DNA of 64,000 nucleotides from Heterohyrax brucei (taxonomy: Eukaryota > Chordata > Mammalia > Hyracoidea > Procaviidae): contig CM053146.1 of assembly GCA_028571685.1 (NCBI GenBank), positions 68,667,431-68,731,430 on the forward strand. Direction: 5' to 3'. Shown here piece by piece: positions 32,831 through 45,541 of this stretch (position 1 is the first letter of the stretch; the number at the start of each line of letters is the position of its first letter). Position numbers and translations under genes: made by a program. The notes below the pieces were generated by a model that had not been told where the DNA came from, did no database searches, and saw only the letters and a program-made list of their open reading frames with translations.

Positions 32831-35048
32831 ATACATTAAGATATTGCTAAACCACCTTCTTCAGCCTTAAGGTAACTGACTCCAGGTAGAAATTCTAATA
32901 CACAGGAAGGAATGATGAATATTAGAAATGGTAAAATGTGTGGGAATGGAAAACAATGTATCTTACATATATTAAGAAGATTCTCTGTGTTAGTCTAAAG
33001 ACTAAAAGATGTAGTAAAGCAGTTATTACAATTTCCTGGAACCCATTATTTTGGATAAATCTTCTGAAATAGTCAATTACTAATGTAAAAATAGTGAATT
33101 CCCAGTGTTAGTAAAATGAGGCCTATTTATTAAAATAAACAATTCCCTACCTAGTTTTAAAAGAAACTTTCTTAGACCAGCTATCTTCCTAGCATTAGAT
33201 GCTAATTAAAAGTGCTAGGTTAAGGAGCAGAACAGGGTCTCGAAGAATCAAGACAGTCACCACCACGGGTTTCATATTTTTGTTACATGCTCTTGTCATC
33301 TGGAACAGTGGCAAGTTCTTCACTAGACCACATTCTTTAAGGTTTTGCATAAGAATTAGAGAATTACTTCAAAGTAATTTATTTTCACAAAATGCCTTTT
33401 CATAAGAAATTGGGAGTAGTTTCTTACTGACAGTATAGACATAATAATGTTTTCTGGACCTTTCCTCTCAAGAAACACTTATTTGAAAATTTTTCTATCA
33501 AGAATTGGAAGAAAAGGTACAAGATGAAGCTCTTTGGTCAATGTTAAAAGGGTAGACATTATACAGATGTCTACTGAACAATGACTCCTTGCTTTAGCTC
33601 ACATGCCATTAAGTAAATGTGTCAATATGGAAGATACATTGCCTTTGTTTTCTTGTGAGAAGATGTACTTCAGAAGTCAAATCCAACTATTTTTTCAAAA
33701 TGATATCTACAGCTGGTATAGGTGTTAAATGGTATCTAAAGGTTAAAGAAGTAGAAACTTGAAATCTATAAAATTTTAAGTGAAAGCATTAATAGTAAGA
33801 AAATCACTAGCTGGCTCTAACAGAATGTCATATTTAGAATGTTCATGGATTTTGTTGAGAATCCCAGACTATATTAGTTGCCAAATTTAGCCCTAAGTTG
33901 CACTTTCATAAATTGTTGAATGGACTATGTATGGAATGAGCTTATAATTTCCGTCTGAACACTGAGACATGTCTGCCAAAAAAACACTAGATTTTTGATG
34001 TAGCTGATATAAATGTTGGCAAACTTAAGCAGCAATGAAAATTTTATAGATGAAACTTTTGACTATAGTTTTGTAAAAGGTATACAACTGTTCTCTCTAA
34101 ATGATCATTTTATTTAGTTACATTTTTTTTAAAAAAGGCAAGAACATGACATATGTGTATTCTTTGTCATTAATTTACTCATCAGTTAGTCACTAAGTAA
34201 TCATCATGTATTCATTGAGTTCGTACTATGGACCAGGAACTGTCGTATGTGCTGTGAATGTAACTGTAAACAAGTCAAGAATGATTCTCCAAATCTCATA
34301 GCTATACTCCAGTGAGAAATATGGACAAGTACACAGCAATTTAATACAGTGTGAGAAGAGTAAGCTATTGTGAGAGAATTTATGCTCTTAATAGAATATG
34401 TGGTTGGAGACAGCTTCCTAGAACGAAAGGTTAAGTGGAGGTCAGATGATTGGAAATTGCCATGTAAAGGAAATTAAGATTGCTCTGTGTCAAAGAAAAA
34501 GCATGTATGAAAACCTAGTGTTAAGAGGAAAGGTTGAAATGAAACTAAAACCATTTATAATGTCTGGAAACAAATATTCCAGTGGATGAACTGTGAAAGA
34601 CAAGACTGAAGTGTTACACAGAGCCAAGACCATAAAACCATTACAAAATACAGATAACCAAAATCTAAAAAGTAGTTTGGTATTTATTTTAAGATCAATT
34701 GATGACCACTGACGAATATTAAGTAACAATGGGATCAATTTTGCATCTGTAAAAAGAGCATTTTAACTAACTTCTAGATGTAGACCTTAAGATATTTCAG
34801 TAAACTGTGTGATAGAAAACAATAGCCTGAAAAATATGTGGTGGCAATGCAGATGAAGAGAATATGATGCTTTTCAGAAGTTATTGATCAACTGTGGGTG
34901 TGAAAGGACTGGAGACATCATGCTGACCAGTTATTTATGTGAGACCTTAGCCAAGATTTTTAAAAAAAGGTATAATCTTCATCCAAAACAAAAGAACAAT
35001 TCTTAAGTGTAGATTCTGATGAGCTATGACGAACGCACACATCCTTGT
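32831..35048. other. Mostly unique AT-rich sequence
   Basis: No gene is recognised. A stretch near 34208-34330 (GTATTCATTGAGTTCGTACT, then GGACCAGGAACTGTC) resembles a very old mammalian dispersed repeat with a TTGAGC..CTACTATGTGCCAGG start. This is a weak call. Confidence 0.45.
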
Positions 35049-35214
35049 AACCCCAAACCAAACCCAGTGCCATGAGTCAATTCCAATTCACAGTCTTCAT
35101 ACAAGACAGAATAGAACTGCCCCATAGGATTTCTGTGTAGCAGCTGGTATATTTGAACTGCCAACCTTCTGGATAGCAGCCTGAACTCTTAACCACCACA
35201 CCACCAAAGATTCC
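35049..35214 (-). mobile_element. AfroSINE, reverse orientation
   Basis: Tail CCCCAAACCAAACCCAGTGC, core GAGTCAATTCCAATTCACAG, GAATAGAACTGCCCCATAGG, CTGCCAACCTTCTGGATAGC and the reversed head CCACACCACC. CATCCT occurs close to both ends and may be a weak target duplication. Confidence 0.88.
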
Positions 35215-35289
35215 CATCCTAAACTGAGATACAAAGTGCTTTCATCATCATAGTAGGTTAATTCATGACCCTTTCTAGCCAAATCGCGT

Positions 35290-36240
35290 CCCTTCTATGA
35301 TTTCTATCATAATAGTTTAGTTTTACTTGTTCTTCTTGGTCTTCATATGCGTGTAGTCTTTTGCATCTGACTTTTTTCACTTAACAAAATGGTTTTGAGT
35401 TCATCTATGTTATGGAGTTTATCAGTAATTTTTACTTTTTCATTTTAGGTAGTATTTAATTCCATGAACACATCACAATATGTTTATCAATTCTTTTGTC
35501 ACTGTATATTTGATTGATTTCAATATTTGTACATTAAGAAAGAAATAATATGCATTTTTTTTTTTACCCTTCTTTTTCTCTTGGGTAAATAGGAGAATAA
35601 ATGTCAGGTCAAAGAATTGGTGCATATTAAGTTTGTACAATAGTACTGAACTTGTTTCAAAGTGATTATAAGATTTTACAACATATGAAATTTCTACTTC
35701 CTTCAAATCCCCTACATATATTGGTATGGTCAGTCTATTTGAATTTAGCCATCCTAAATACTGCTTAGAATCAAGGATGGCAAGACTACATCTCACGTAC
35801 TTTGGACACACAATCAGGAGAAATTAGTTCCTAGAAAAGTACATCAGGCATGGTAAAGTATAGGGTCAGAGAAAAAGAGGAAGACCCTCAATGACATGGA
35901 TTGACACATTAGTTACAACGCTAGGCTCAAGCGCAACGATGATTATAGAATGACTAGAACTTGGTAGGGTTTCATTCTGTTGGACCTAGGGTCATCAGAA
36001 CTGACTGAACAGCACCTAACAACAGTGGCTGTAAGCGAATATCTCATTGTGACTTTAATTTGTGCTTAGATAATAATAATGCTAAAACTCTTTTAATGTT
36101 TGTCATTCATATATTTTCTTTCATAAAGTTGTCTGCTAAAAGTTTTTGTCTATTTTTTACTGAGATATTTATTATTTAGTTGTAGGTTTTATACCTTCTA
36201 CAAATCTGATAGATTTCCCATTTATTCATTAATTATAAGC
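35290..36240 (-). mobile_element. Ancient L1M-type LINE ORF2 end, reverse orientation, split
   Basis: Landmarks in order on the plus strand: GACTTTTTTCACTTAACAAA (35369), CATTTTAGGTAGTATTTAAT, TCTCTTGGGTAAATAGGAGA (35577), CAAAGTGATTATAAG, GTCAGTCTATTTGAATTTAG, and after an RTE insertion ATCTCATTGTGACTTTAATT (36043). These match the C-terminal ORF2 text of old L1M elements. No open frame. Confidence 0.7.
35772..36025 (+). mobile_element. RTE-clade LINE, 3' end only
   Basis: It starts within the last coding part (GATGGCAAGACTACATCTCA), continues GACATGGATTGACACATTAG and GGGTTTCATTCTGTTGGACC, and ends GAACAGCACCTAACAACA. This is a 5'-truncated insertion into the old L1M. Confidence 0.83.
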
Positions 36241-37195
36241 ATACTTACATTAATTTCCTAATCCTCGTTCATACTCAGTAATTTAAAATCTTGTCATGGT
36301 TACAACACTTAGGTTATCTTGAAGTGCACCTTCGTTGATTGCCTTTTATCTTCAGTATTCTTCACAATTTGCAAATTTATTTGTACACCCAACCCATCAC
36401 AAAAAAAGATATTGAAAAAGTAACAAAAAAACTACTCACAGAGAAAGTCCTGGATCAGATGGCTTCACTGGAGAATTCTGCCAAACTTTTAGAGAAGCAT
36501 TAATACCAATACTACTGAAGCTATTTCACAGCATAGAAAAGGAGGGAACACTCCCAAATTTATTCTATGAAGCAAGCATAACCCTGATACCAAAGTTGGG
36601 TAAAGATAGTGAAAAGAAAGAAAATTACAGACCAGTATCTCTCATGAACCTGGATGTAAACATCCTCATCAAAATCCTAGCCAATAGAATTCAACAACTT
36701 AAAAAAAAAAAATTCTTCATGAACAAGTAGGATTCATACCTGGGATGCAGTGTTGGTTAAACATCACAAAAACAACTAATGTAGTCAACCAAATAAAAAA
36801 GGATAAGAATCACTTGATTTTATAAATTGATGCAGAAAAGGTATTTGACAAAGTTCAACACCCATTCATGTGAAAAACTCTCAGCAAAATAGGAATAGAA
36901 GGGAAATTTCTCAATGTAATATGGGGCATCCATGTAAAGCCAACAGCAAACATCACCCTGAATAGAAAGAGACTGAAAGAATTTCCCCTGAGAATGGGAT
37001 CCAGACAAAGTTTCCCATTGTTGTCTCTCTTTTTGCAGATGATATGATCTTATACTCAGAAAACCTTAAAGAATCCATAAATAAACTACTGGGACTAATA
37101 GAAGAGTTCAATAAGGTATCAGGATATAAGAGAAACATAAATGAATCAACAGGATTTTTCACCAACAAAGAGACATCGCTGATGTCAGATGAATC

Positions 37196-37504
37196 TTGAC
37201 TGAAAGCAAAGAATACCAGCAAGATGTTTTCTTCTGTTTCATAGACTATGCAAATGCATTCGAATGTGTGGATCATACTAAACTATGGTTAACGTCATGG
37301 AGAATGGGAATTCCAGAACACCTAATTGTGCTTTTAAGGAATCTATATATGGACCAAGTGGCAGACATGCAAACAGAACAAGGGGATACTACATGGTTTA
37401 AAGTCAGGGAAGGTGTGTGTCAGGGTTGTATCCTTTCACCATACCTTTTTAATCTGTACAATGAACAAATAATCCAAGAAGCTGGATTATATGAAGAAGA
37501 ATGA
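37196..37504 (+). pseudogene. RTE reverse-transcriptase palm fragment
   Basis: A 102-codon piece has FCFIDYANAFECVDHTKLW, motif A with the first catalytic Asp in F-I-D-Y, and GVCQGCILSPYLFNLYNEQI, motif B. A TGA at about 37502 ends it, but just beyond it in the same RT order comes CTGTGTTATGCAGATGAC, where 37544-37555 encodes YADD, the metal-binding catalytic box. So all three core motifs can be seen, separated by one stop and small defects. The protein's endonuclease domain is missing because of 5' truncation, so the copy is not autonomous. Confidence 0.82.
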
Positions 37505-37600
37505 AGCATTAGGATTGGAGGACAACTCATTAACAACCTGTGTTATGCAGATGACACCACCTTACCTGCTGGAAATGAAGACAATTTCTGACATTTACTG

Positions 37601-37816
37601 ATGAAGATCAAGGACCACAGCCTCCAGTATGGATTGTACCTCAACATCAGGAAAACAAAAATCCTCACAACTGGACCAGTAAGCAACATTGTCATAAATG
37701 GAGAAAGGATTGAGGTTGTCCAAGATTTCACTTTACTTGGGTCCGCAATCAACTTCCATGGAAGCAGCAGTCAAGAAATTAAAAAAATACATCACACTGG
37801 GAAAACCTGCTGCTAA
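37601..37816 (+). pseudogene. RTE post-palm/thumb fragment
   Basis: 71 codons including YGLYLNIRKTKILTTGPVSN, VINGERIEVVQDFTLLGSAI and NFHGSSSQEIKK. The same succession is seen in each RTE copy of the window just after the YADD box. A frameshift near 37790 moves the following ALGKPAAKELFKVLKSKDVT segment to another frame (37698-37958). Confidence 0.75.
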
Positions 37817-38766
37817 GGAGCTCTTCAAAGTATTAAAAAGCAAAGACGTCACCTTGAAGACTACAATTGCATCGTATGCATGCAAAAGCAGTACTGTGAA
37901 CAAAGAAGACGGAAGAAGAATTGATACCTTTGAACTGTGGTGTTGGAAAACAATTTAATGTACAATGGACCGTGAAAAAAAATAAACAGTCTGTTCTGGA
38001 AGAAGTACAACCAGAGTGCTCCTTGGAAAGCAAAGATGGCAAAACTGCATCTTACACACTTTGGACATGTCAGGAAAGATCAGTCGCAGGAGAAGGACAT
38101 AATGCTTCATAGAGTGGAGGGTCAGTGAAAAAGGAAGATCCCTGACAAGATGGATTGACACAGTGGCCACAACAATGGGATTAAGCATAAAAATGATTGT
38201 GGACATGGAGCAAGACTGGGTAGTGTTTCATTCTGTTATTCATAGGGTCACTGTGAGTTGGAACCGACTCAATGGCACCTAACAACAACAACAAAGAAAC
38301 TACCAAAGAAGAAATCAGCATATCCATACCATTTACAAGAAGATAAAATACTTAGGAATAAACCTATACAAAGAAAATTATAAGATCCCACTGCAAGATA
38401 CCAAAAGAGACTTACGTAATTAGAGAAATCTATCTTGTTTATGGATAGGTAGGTTTAAGCTTGTGAAAATGTCTATTCTACTCAAAGCTATTTATATATA
38501 CAATGTAATGCCGAAGTCATTTTTTAATGAAATGGAGAAACAAATCACCAACTTCATGTGGAATGGGAAGAAACCCCAAATAAGTAAAGTGCTACTGAAG
38601 AAGAGGAACACAGTGGAAGCCTCACAATACCTAACCTTAGCACCTATTACATTGCCACGGTAGTCAAAAAGGCCTCATACTGGTACAGAAGGAGACTTAC
38701 AGACCAATGGAACAGAATAGAGAATCTTGAATTATTGCCATCCTCCTATGAACAAAGAGTCAAAGG

Positions 38767-39144
38767 TTGTACACCGGGAAAAAAAAAATTCTCTTTCACA
38801 AATGGCATAAGCAAAATTGGATATCCATCGGCAAAAAACTGAAACAAAACTCATATTTTACACCTTATACAAATACGAAGTCAAAATGGATCAAAGACCG
38901 AAATATAAAATCTAAAACAATAAAGATTATAGAAGAAAAAATAGGGAGAACATTAGAAGCCCTATTACATGGCTTAAATAGACTACAGAATCTTAACAAC
39001 AATACACAGACAGGAGAAGAGAAAATAGGTAAATGGGAATTACTAAAAATAAAACACTTATGCTGGCCCAAAGAACTTATCAAGAGAGTAAGAAGATTGC
39101 TTACAGGCTGGGAAAAAATATTTGGCAACTATGTATCTAATTGA
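38767..39144 (+). pseudogene. L1 ORF2 C-terminal fragment
   Basis: 125 codons belonging to the L1 at 36396-40427. It contains KSKWIKDRNIKSKTIKIIEE, GRTLEALLHG, and KWELLKIKHLC followed by TGWEKIFGNYVS. These correspond to the C-terminal segment of mammalian L1 ORF2 (usual forms RWIKDLNVKPKTIK and PTKWEKIFATYSSD). The region follows the RT domain and contributes to nucleic-acid binding. The upstream connection (38463-38663) is separated by stops. Confidence 0.8.
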
Positions 39145-42100
39145 CATCTAATTTCCATAATCTACGAAGTATTGCAAAATACCAACAACAAAAAGACAAA
39201 TAACTCAATTAATATAGGCAAAGGATTTGGACAAACTCTTCTCTAAAGAAGACATTCAGGCATCCAAAAGATACATGATGAAATACTCATGATCATTAGT
39301 CATTACATAAATTCAAATCAAAACTACAATAAGATACCACCTCACCCCAACCAGAGTGGCCATGATTCGACAAACAAAGCAACAAATGTTGGAGATGCTG
39401 TGGAGAGACTGAAACTCTTCTGCACTGATGCTGGGAAGGTAAAATGGTACAATCTCTTTGGAAAGCATTTTGGCACTTTCTTAGAAAGCTAGAAATAGAA
39501 ATACCATATGATCTAGCAATCCTACTGCTTGGAATATATTCTACAGAAATAAGGGCTGTTTCACAAACAGATACATGCACACCAATGTTTATTGTGACAC
39601 TATCCACAGTAGTAAAAAGATCGAATTGACCTAGGTGCCCATTAAAAGTTGAATGGATAAACAAACTGTGGTATATATACACAATGGAACACTATGTAAT
39701 GATAAAGAACAATAAGAATTTTATGAAACATCTCATAACCTGGAATCAACTGGAAGACATTATGCTGAATGAAATTATCCAGCTGCAAAAGGACAAATAT
39801 TGTATGATTCTGCTATTATAGAGACTTCAGAGAAAACTTACACACAGAAGAAAATATTCTTTGATGGCTACAAGGGTAGGGAAGGTGGCAGAGGGTTATT
39901 CAGAGATTAGTCAGTCAACAGGAATTTGGTTAGGTGAATGGCATAACAGCAAACAGTAGCAGGTCAGCATAACTGGACTACATCATAAGCTAAAAGGTTT
40001 TCTAAATTCATCCCAAAATTTCAAAGGACAGAGTAGCAGGGACAGATATCTGGGGACTATGGCTTCAGGGGACACAGACTAGTCTTTTTCTCACAGTGTT
40101 CCATGCCTCATTTTGGTGAGTGGCTCCTGGGGTCTTAAAAGCCAGCAAGCTGCCATTTAAGAATGTCAACTGGTCCCAGCCCACTTAGAGAGCATCGAAG
40201 ATGTGAGGGAAAAAATAAGCCCAGCAGACGAAAGACCCATATGATGGGGAGACTACATCAGCAGGAGTACAGAACTAGATGGTACCCAACCACCACTTAA
40301 GACAACCCTGAAAGGGAACACAGTGTAGAGTCCCTGACGGTGCATGAAAGAAATGCAACTCTGTCAAACAACTAGACATGATGGCCTGACAACCTCAAAC
40401 ATCCCCTGAGAACATGGCACACAGACAACAGTCAACTGCTAAACACATAAAGAAGCAGTCCACCATGGCTCTAGAAAATTCCCAAATAAGGAATCAAAAT
40501 ATTCCCCAGATGAAGAAGACTTTCTGAAACTATACGAGGTCAAATACAGAAAAATTGTACAGATGAGTCTTTGAAGAGATTAAGCAAAATGTCTCAGAGC
40601 AAAATGAAAAATTAAGTAAGCTATTTGAACTGCTGGAACCTCAGTGATCTGAAATCCAGCAGATCAATAACAAAACTACAGAATTAGACAAGTCAATCTA
40701 AAGCCCAAAGAGCAGAACTGAGGAGATAGAAGTTAAACTTAGTGACCTGGAAGGATAGAGCAACTGACACCAGCATTTGTGAGGCGAAATTAGAGAAAAG
40801 AAATAACAAAAATGAAGAAGCACTAAGAAATATGTGAGACTCTATTAAGAGCAATAATCTATGATTAATTGGAGTTCTTGAACTGGGACGGGTAGCTGAA
40901 AAAACAGAGAGTATTGTTGAGTTGCTGAGAGGAAACTTCCCTGAAATTATGAAAGAAGAGAACATAGATCTCTAAGACCCGTATCAAACACCACAAAAAC
41001 TAGACATCAGAAGAAAGACACCAAGACATATTATAATCAAGCTTGATAAAATGAAAAATAAACAGATTCTCTTAATGGCAGTGAGGCTCAAAGCAAATCC
41101 AACGTTCAGAGGGAAACCCTGTAGGCTTTCATCTGACTTCTCAGAACAAATGATGTTGGCATGAAAGCAGTGGGATGACACATTCAAAACCCTTAAGGAG
41201 AAAAACTTCCAATGAAGAATTATATATCCTGTGAAACTATCTCTTAAATATAAAGATGAAATTAAGACATTCTCAGATAAACAGAAGTTTAGAAACTTTG
41301 TGAAAGCCAAACCAAAACTACAAGAAATATTGAAAGAGTCTCTTTGCTTAGAAAAATAAAAACATTAAGTGTATACTTAAGGAGGCAATACAGGACACAG
41401 CATCCAGAATCCTACTTACTAAAGGAAGTCACAAAGTTCAATCAAAACTACAGTATTAAAAGAAGAGAACCAGTGATCATAACACGAAAACTATGACATC
41501 ACCACACAAAAAGAGGAATATATTACAGTAGTTGTAAAACTTTCAGATGGAGAGGAAATTAAAAAGATATGCAGAAGTTAAAGTCTGATTTAAACTCAGA
41601 ATAGTAAGGCGGAACACTGGGATAGCCACAAAGCAAAATAACAATGTAACATATCAAAACAAGACACAATATAGGAGCTTCAACAAATACAAGCACAACA
41701 CTGAAAAAGACAAAAAGTCAACCCATAAAGAAGAATGACTCAGAACAGAATATTAAGAAAAACATAGAAAATAACACAAAAATACAAGTATCAAAATTAC
41801 AGCACTAAACACCTACCTGTCAATAATTACAATGAATCTAAAAGGACTTAATTCTCCAATAAAGAGACAGCAAGTGACATTGTGGATCAAACTATAAGAC
41901 CTATCTAGATGCTGCTTACAAGAAACACACCTAAGACTCAACAACATGAACAAATTGAAAAACTAAGAATGGAAAAATATATACAAAGAAGAGCAGGAGT
42001 AGCAATACTAATCTCAAAACAGATCAACATATACAGAACATTTTACCAGTCAACAGGTAAGTACATTTTCTTCTCCAATGCACTTGGAACATTTTCCAGA

Positions 42101-43271
42101 CTAGACCATGTGTTAAGACATAAAGCAAGCCTACAAAATCCAAATCACTGAATTACTGCAAAACATCTTCTTGGACTATGAACCATAAAAATTGAAATCA
42201 ATAGCAGAAAAAAAATAGGTAGAAATTCAAACTCACAGAAACTGAACAACAACTTGCTGAAAAATCCATGGGTTATAGAAGAAATCAAGGACAAAATAAA
42301 GAAATTTATGTAATCAAATGAGAATGAAAATACATCCCACCAAAAACTGTGGGATAAAGCCAAAGCACTGCTCAGAGGTCAATTTATCTCTGTAAATGCA
42401 CACATCCGGAAGGAAAAAAGAGCCTAAACCAAAGAATTAATCCTACAGGTGGAGCAAGTAGAAAGATCCCAAAAGAGCAACCCTTTAGGCACCAGAAGAA
42501 AACAGATAGTAAAGGTTAGAGCAGAACTAAATGAATTAGAGAATAGAAGAACAATTGAAAAAATTAACAAAACCAAAAGCTGAGCTTTTGAAAAGATCAA
42601 TAAAACCAACAAACCACTGGGTAACCTTACTAAAGAAAAACTGGAAAGGAAACAAATAACCTGTATATGAAATGAGATGTGGGATGTAACAACAGACTCA
42701 ACTGAAATCAAAAGTATCATAACAAAATACTATGAAAGACTGTACTCTAAAGATTTGAAAACCTAGAGAAGATAGACAAATTTCTAGATTCAGATCACCT
42801 ACAAAAATTATCACAAGGAGAAGTAGAACAACTTTATAAACCCATCACACAGGAAGAGACTGAAAAAGCAATAAAAAAAACTACCAATCAAAAACAGTCC
42901 CGGCCCCGATGGCTTCACTGGAGAATTCTACCAAACTTTTAGAGAAGAGTTAATTCCAATAGTACTGAAGCTTTTTCACAGCTTTAAAAGAGATGCAATA
43001 CTGCCAGATTCAGTCTATGAAGCCAGCATATCTCTGATACCAAAGCCAGGGAAAGATCTCACTAAAAAGAAAATACAGACCAATGTCACTCATGAACCTA
43101 GAAGCAAAATTCTAACAAAATCCTAGCCAACAGAATTTGACAACATATCAAAAAAACAATTCACTATGACCAAGCTGGATTCATACCAGGGATGTAAGCC
43201 TAGTTCAACGTAAGAAAAACAATTAATGTGATCAACCACATAATAGCATAAAGGACAAGAATCACCTGATT

Positions 43272-43718
43272 TTGTCAACTGATACAAAAAAGGCATTTGA
43301 CAGAATCTCACTCCCATCCATGCTAAAAATTATCAACAAAATGGGAATAGAGGGGCAATTCCTCAGTGTAAGAAGGGGCGTCTACTCTAATCCAACCGCC
43401 TACATCATCCTGGATGGAGAGAGACTGAAAGATCTCCCCTTGAAAATGAGAACTAAACAAGGATGCCCACTCTCACCACTTCTGTTCAACATTGTACTAG
43501 AAGTTCTAGCCAGAACAATTGTACAGGATAAGGAAACAAAGGGTACCCACATGAGCAAAGAGGAAGTAAAAATCTCCCTATTTGCAGATGATATGATTGT
43601 ATATGCAAAGAGTCCTAAAGAATCCATAAGTAAACTACTGAAACTAGTAAAGGAGTTGAGTAAGGTATTAGGATATGATAATCATAGGACTCCTTTATAC
43701 CAACAAAGAGATCATTGA
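43272..43718 (+). pseudogene. L1 ORF2 reverse-transcriptase fragment
   Basis: A 148-codon open stretch covers RT motifs A to [19 protein letters not shown] (motif A, usual DAEKAFDKI), [20 protein letters not shown] (motif B) and [20 protein letters not shown] (motif C, with the FADD catalytic box intact). After GYDN a deletion of roughly 20-25 bp relative to the L1 at 57854 shifts the frame. The motif order and spacing are those of L1. Upstream ORF2 parts (near 42800-43270) are split by stops. Confidence 0.85.
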
Positions 43719-45016
43719 AGAAAAACTACCTAATCAATATCATTTACTGTAGCCCCCAAAAGGATAAAATACCTAGGAATAAATCTAACTAGAAAAATAA
43801 GAGACCTATACAAAGAGAACTACTGTTGCAAGAAACCAAGAGAGACTTATACAAATGGAGAAATCTACCCTGCTCTTGGATAGGAAGACTTAATATTGTG
43901 CAAATGTCTGTTTTACCCAAAGAGTTCTACATATACAATACAATCCTACACAAATTCCACTATCAATTTTTAATGAGATGGAGAAACAAATTATCAACTT
44001 TGTTTGGAAATGGAAGAAACCGTAGATATGTAAAGCACTACTGAAGAAGTGGAATACAGTGGGAGTCCTCACATATGCTACCTTAAAACCTATTACACTG
44101 CGACAGTAGTCAAAGCAGACTGGTACTGGTATAGAAGAGACATATAGAGCAATGGAACAGAGTTGAGGCTTCAGAGATGCCACCATCGCCTTCTGAACAG
44201 CTGATATTTAGCAAGGACCCTAAGATTGTAAACTTGGATAAACCAGTCTCTTTAATGAATGGTGTTAGCGAGATTGGATATCCATCTGCAAAAAAACTGA
44301 AACAAGACCCCTATATCACACTTTATATAAAAACTGACTCAAAATGCATCAAAGACCTAAATATCAAACCTAAAAAGATAAAGATCATGCTAGAAAAAAC
44401 AGGGTCAACAATGGAAATTTTAATACACAGCTAGGCAGTCTTCAAAATCTGACAAAGCATGATCAACAGAAGAGAAAATAGATAAATGGGAACTACTAAG
44501 AATCAAACACTTTTGCTCATCCAAAGACTTTATCAAAACAGTTAAAAACCACCTACAGAATGGGGGAATATATTTGGCAACTACATGTCAGACTGATGTC
44601 TAATCTCCATAATCTAACAGGTACTGCAAAATATCAACAAGAAAAAATGTAAATAACCCAATTAAGTGACAGGCAAAGGCAATGGGCAGGTACTTCACCA
44701 AAATGGACATCTAGGCAGCTAAAAGACTCATAAGGAAATGCTCACAGTCATTAGCTATCAGAGAAATCCAAATCAAAACTACAAGGAGATATCATCTCAC
44801 CTCAACAAGGTTGGCCATGATCCAAAATATGCAAAACAGCAAATGCTGGAGAGGCTGTGGAGAGATTGGAATTCTCCTACACTACTCAGTGGAACACTAT
44901 GCAATGATAAAGAAAAATGATGATTTTAGAAAATATCTTATAACCTGGTTTCAGTTGGAAAACATTATGCTGAGTGAAATCAGTCAGCAGCAAAAAGACA
45001 AATATTGCATGAGACC

Positions 45017-45541
45017 TGTTTTAGTCAGCTAGGGCTGCTCTAACAGCAATACCGCAGAATGGATGGCTTCAACAAAGGAAGGTTTATTCTTACACAGTCT
45101 GGTAGGCTGCAAGTCTGTATTCAGGGTATCCGCTCCAGGGGAAGGCTTTCCCCTTGTCGGCTCAGGAGGCAACTCTGGTATTGCATCAGTCTTTGTCCAG
45201 GGAGCATCTTGGTGCAGGAACCTCAGGTCTGTATGACGCGCTCTTCTCCGGGTGCTGCTTGCTTGATGGTACAAGGTTCCCAATTCTCTGCCTGCTTCTT
45301 TGTCCTTTTATCTCTCATAGGATGAAAGGATTAAGGGTGGGGCCAGCCATACTCCAGGGAAACTCCCTTTACAGGGGAGCAGGGAGGTAATCCTATGAAG
45401 GGATTTACAGCCCCACCGTAATCCTTTTAACATACAGCTTAGGAAAACCACAAAATGGAGGACAGTGACAAGATACTGAGAATCATGGCCCAACCACATG
45501 GCTACACATATTTTTGGGGGGACCCAAGTCAACCCATGACA
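45017..45541 (-). mobile_element. Solitary MaLR-like LTR nested in L1 3' UTR
   Basis: On the plus strand it runs from TGTTTTAGTCAGCTAGGGCT to GACCCAAGTCAACCCATGAC then A. On the minus strand it starts TGTCATGGGTTGACTTGG and has a polyadenylation signal in AAGAATAAACCTTCC (plus-strand 45078-45092). Flanks are AGACC (45012-45016) and AAACC (45542-45546), a 5-bp duplication with one change. Removing the LTR and one flank restores L1 text (GAGACC then CTTG) seen in the L1 at 54053. It is a classic solo LTR. Confidence 0.88.

Larger units (their letters stand above)
37175..38288 (+). mobile_element. RTE-clade LINE, 5'-truncated, nested in L1, with target duplication
   Basis: It begins ATCGCTGATGTCAGATGAAT in the RT domain and ends with AACCGACTCAATGGCACC and an (AAC)n tail. 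The 12-mer CAACAAAGAGAC at 37163-37174 reappears as CAACAAAGAAAC at 38289-38300 (11 of 12). The host L1 reads on across the junction. Among the RTE copies in this window it shows the best-preserved coding capacity, which suggests it is one of the younger ones. Confidence 0.9.
36396..40427 (+). mobile_element. L1 LINE, 5'-truncated, with nested RTE
   Basis: It begins inside ORF2 upstream of the RT (CTGGATCAGATGGCTTCACT, 36450). The RT region follows with an internal deletion at about 37000-37035 but keeps GCAGATGATATGATCTTATA for FADDMILY. An RTE interrupts it at 37175-38288. The C-terminal ORF2 (38463-39144 and beyond to about 39850) and a long 3' UTR follow, including GGGGTCTTAAAAGCCAGCAA at 40131. 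The 3' UTR ends without poly-A where the next L1 begins. Confidence 0.82.

Noticed and set aside
39296-39682. 128-codon minus-strand frame
   Set aside because: It is the complement of L1 ORF2/3' UTR sequence in a plus-strand L1; no independent evidence.
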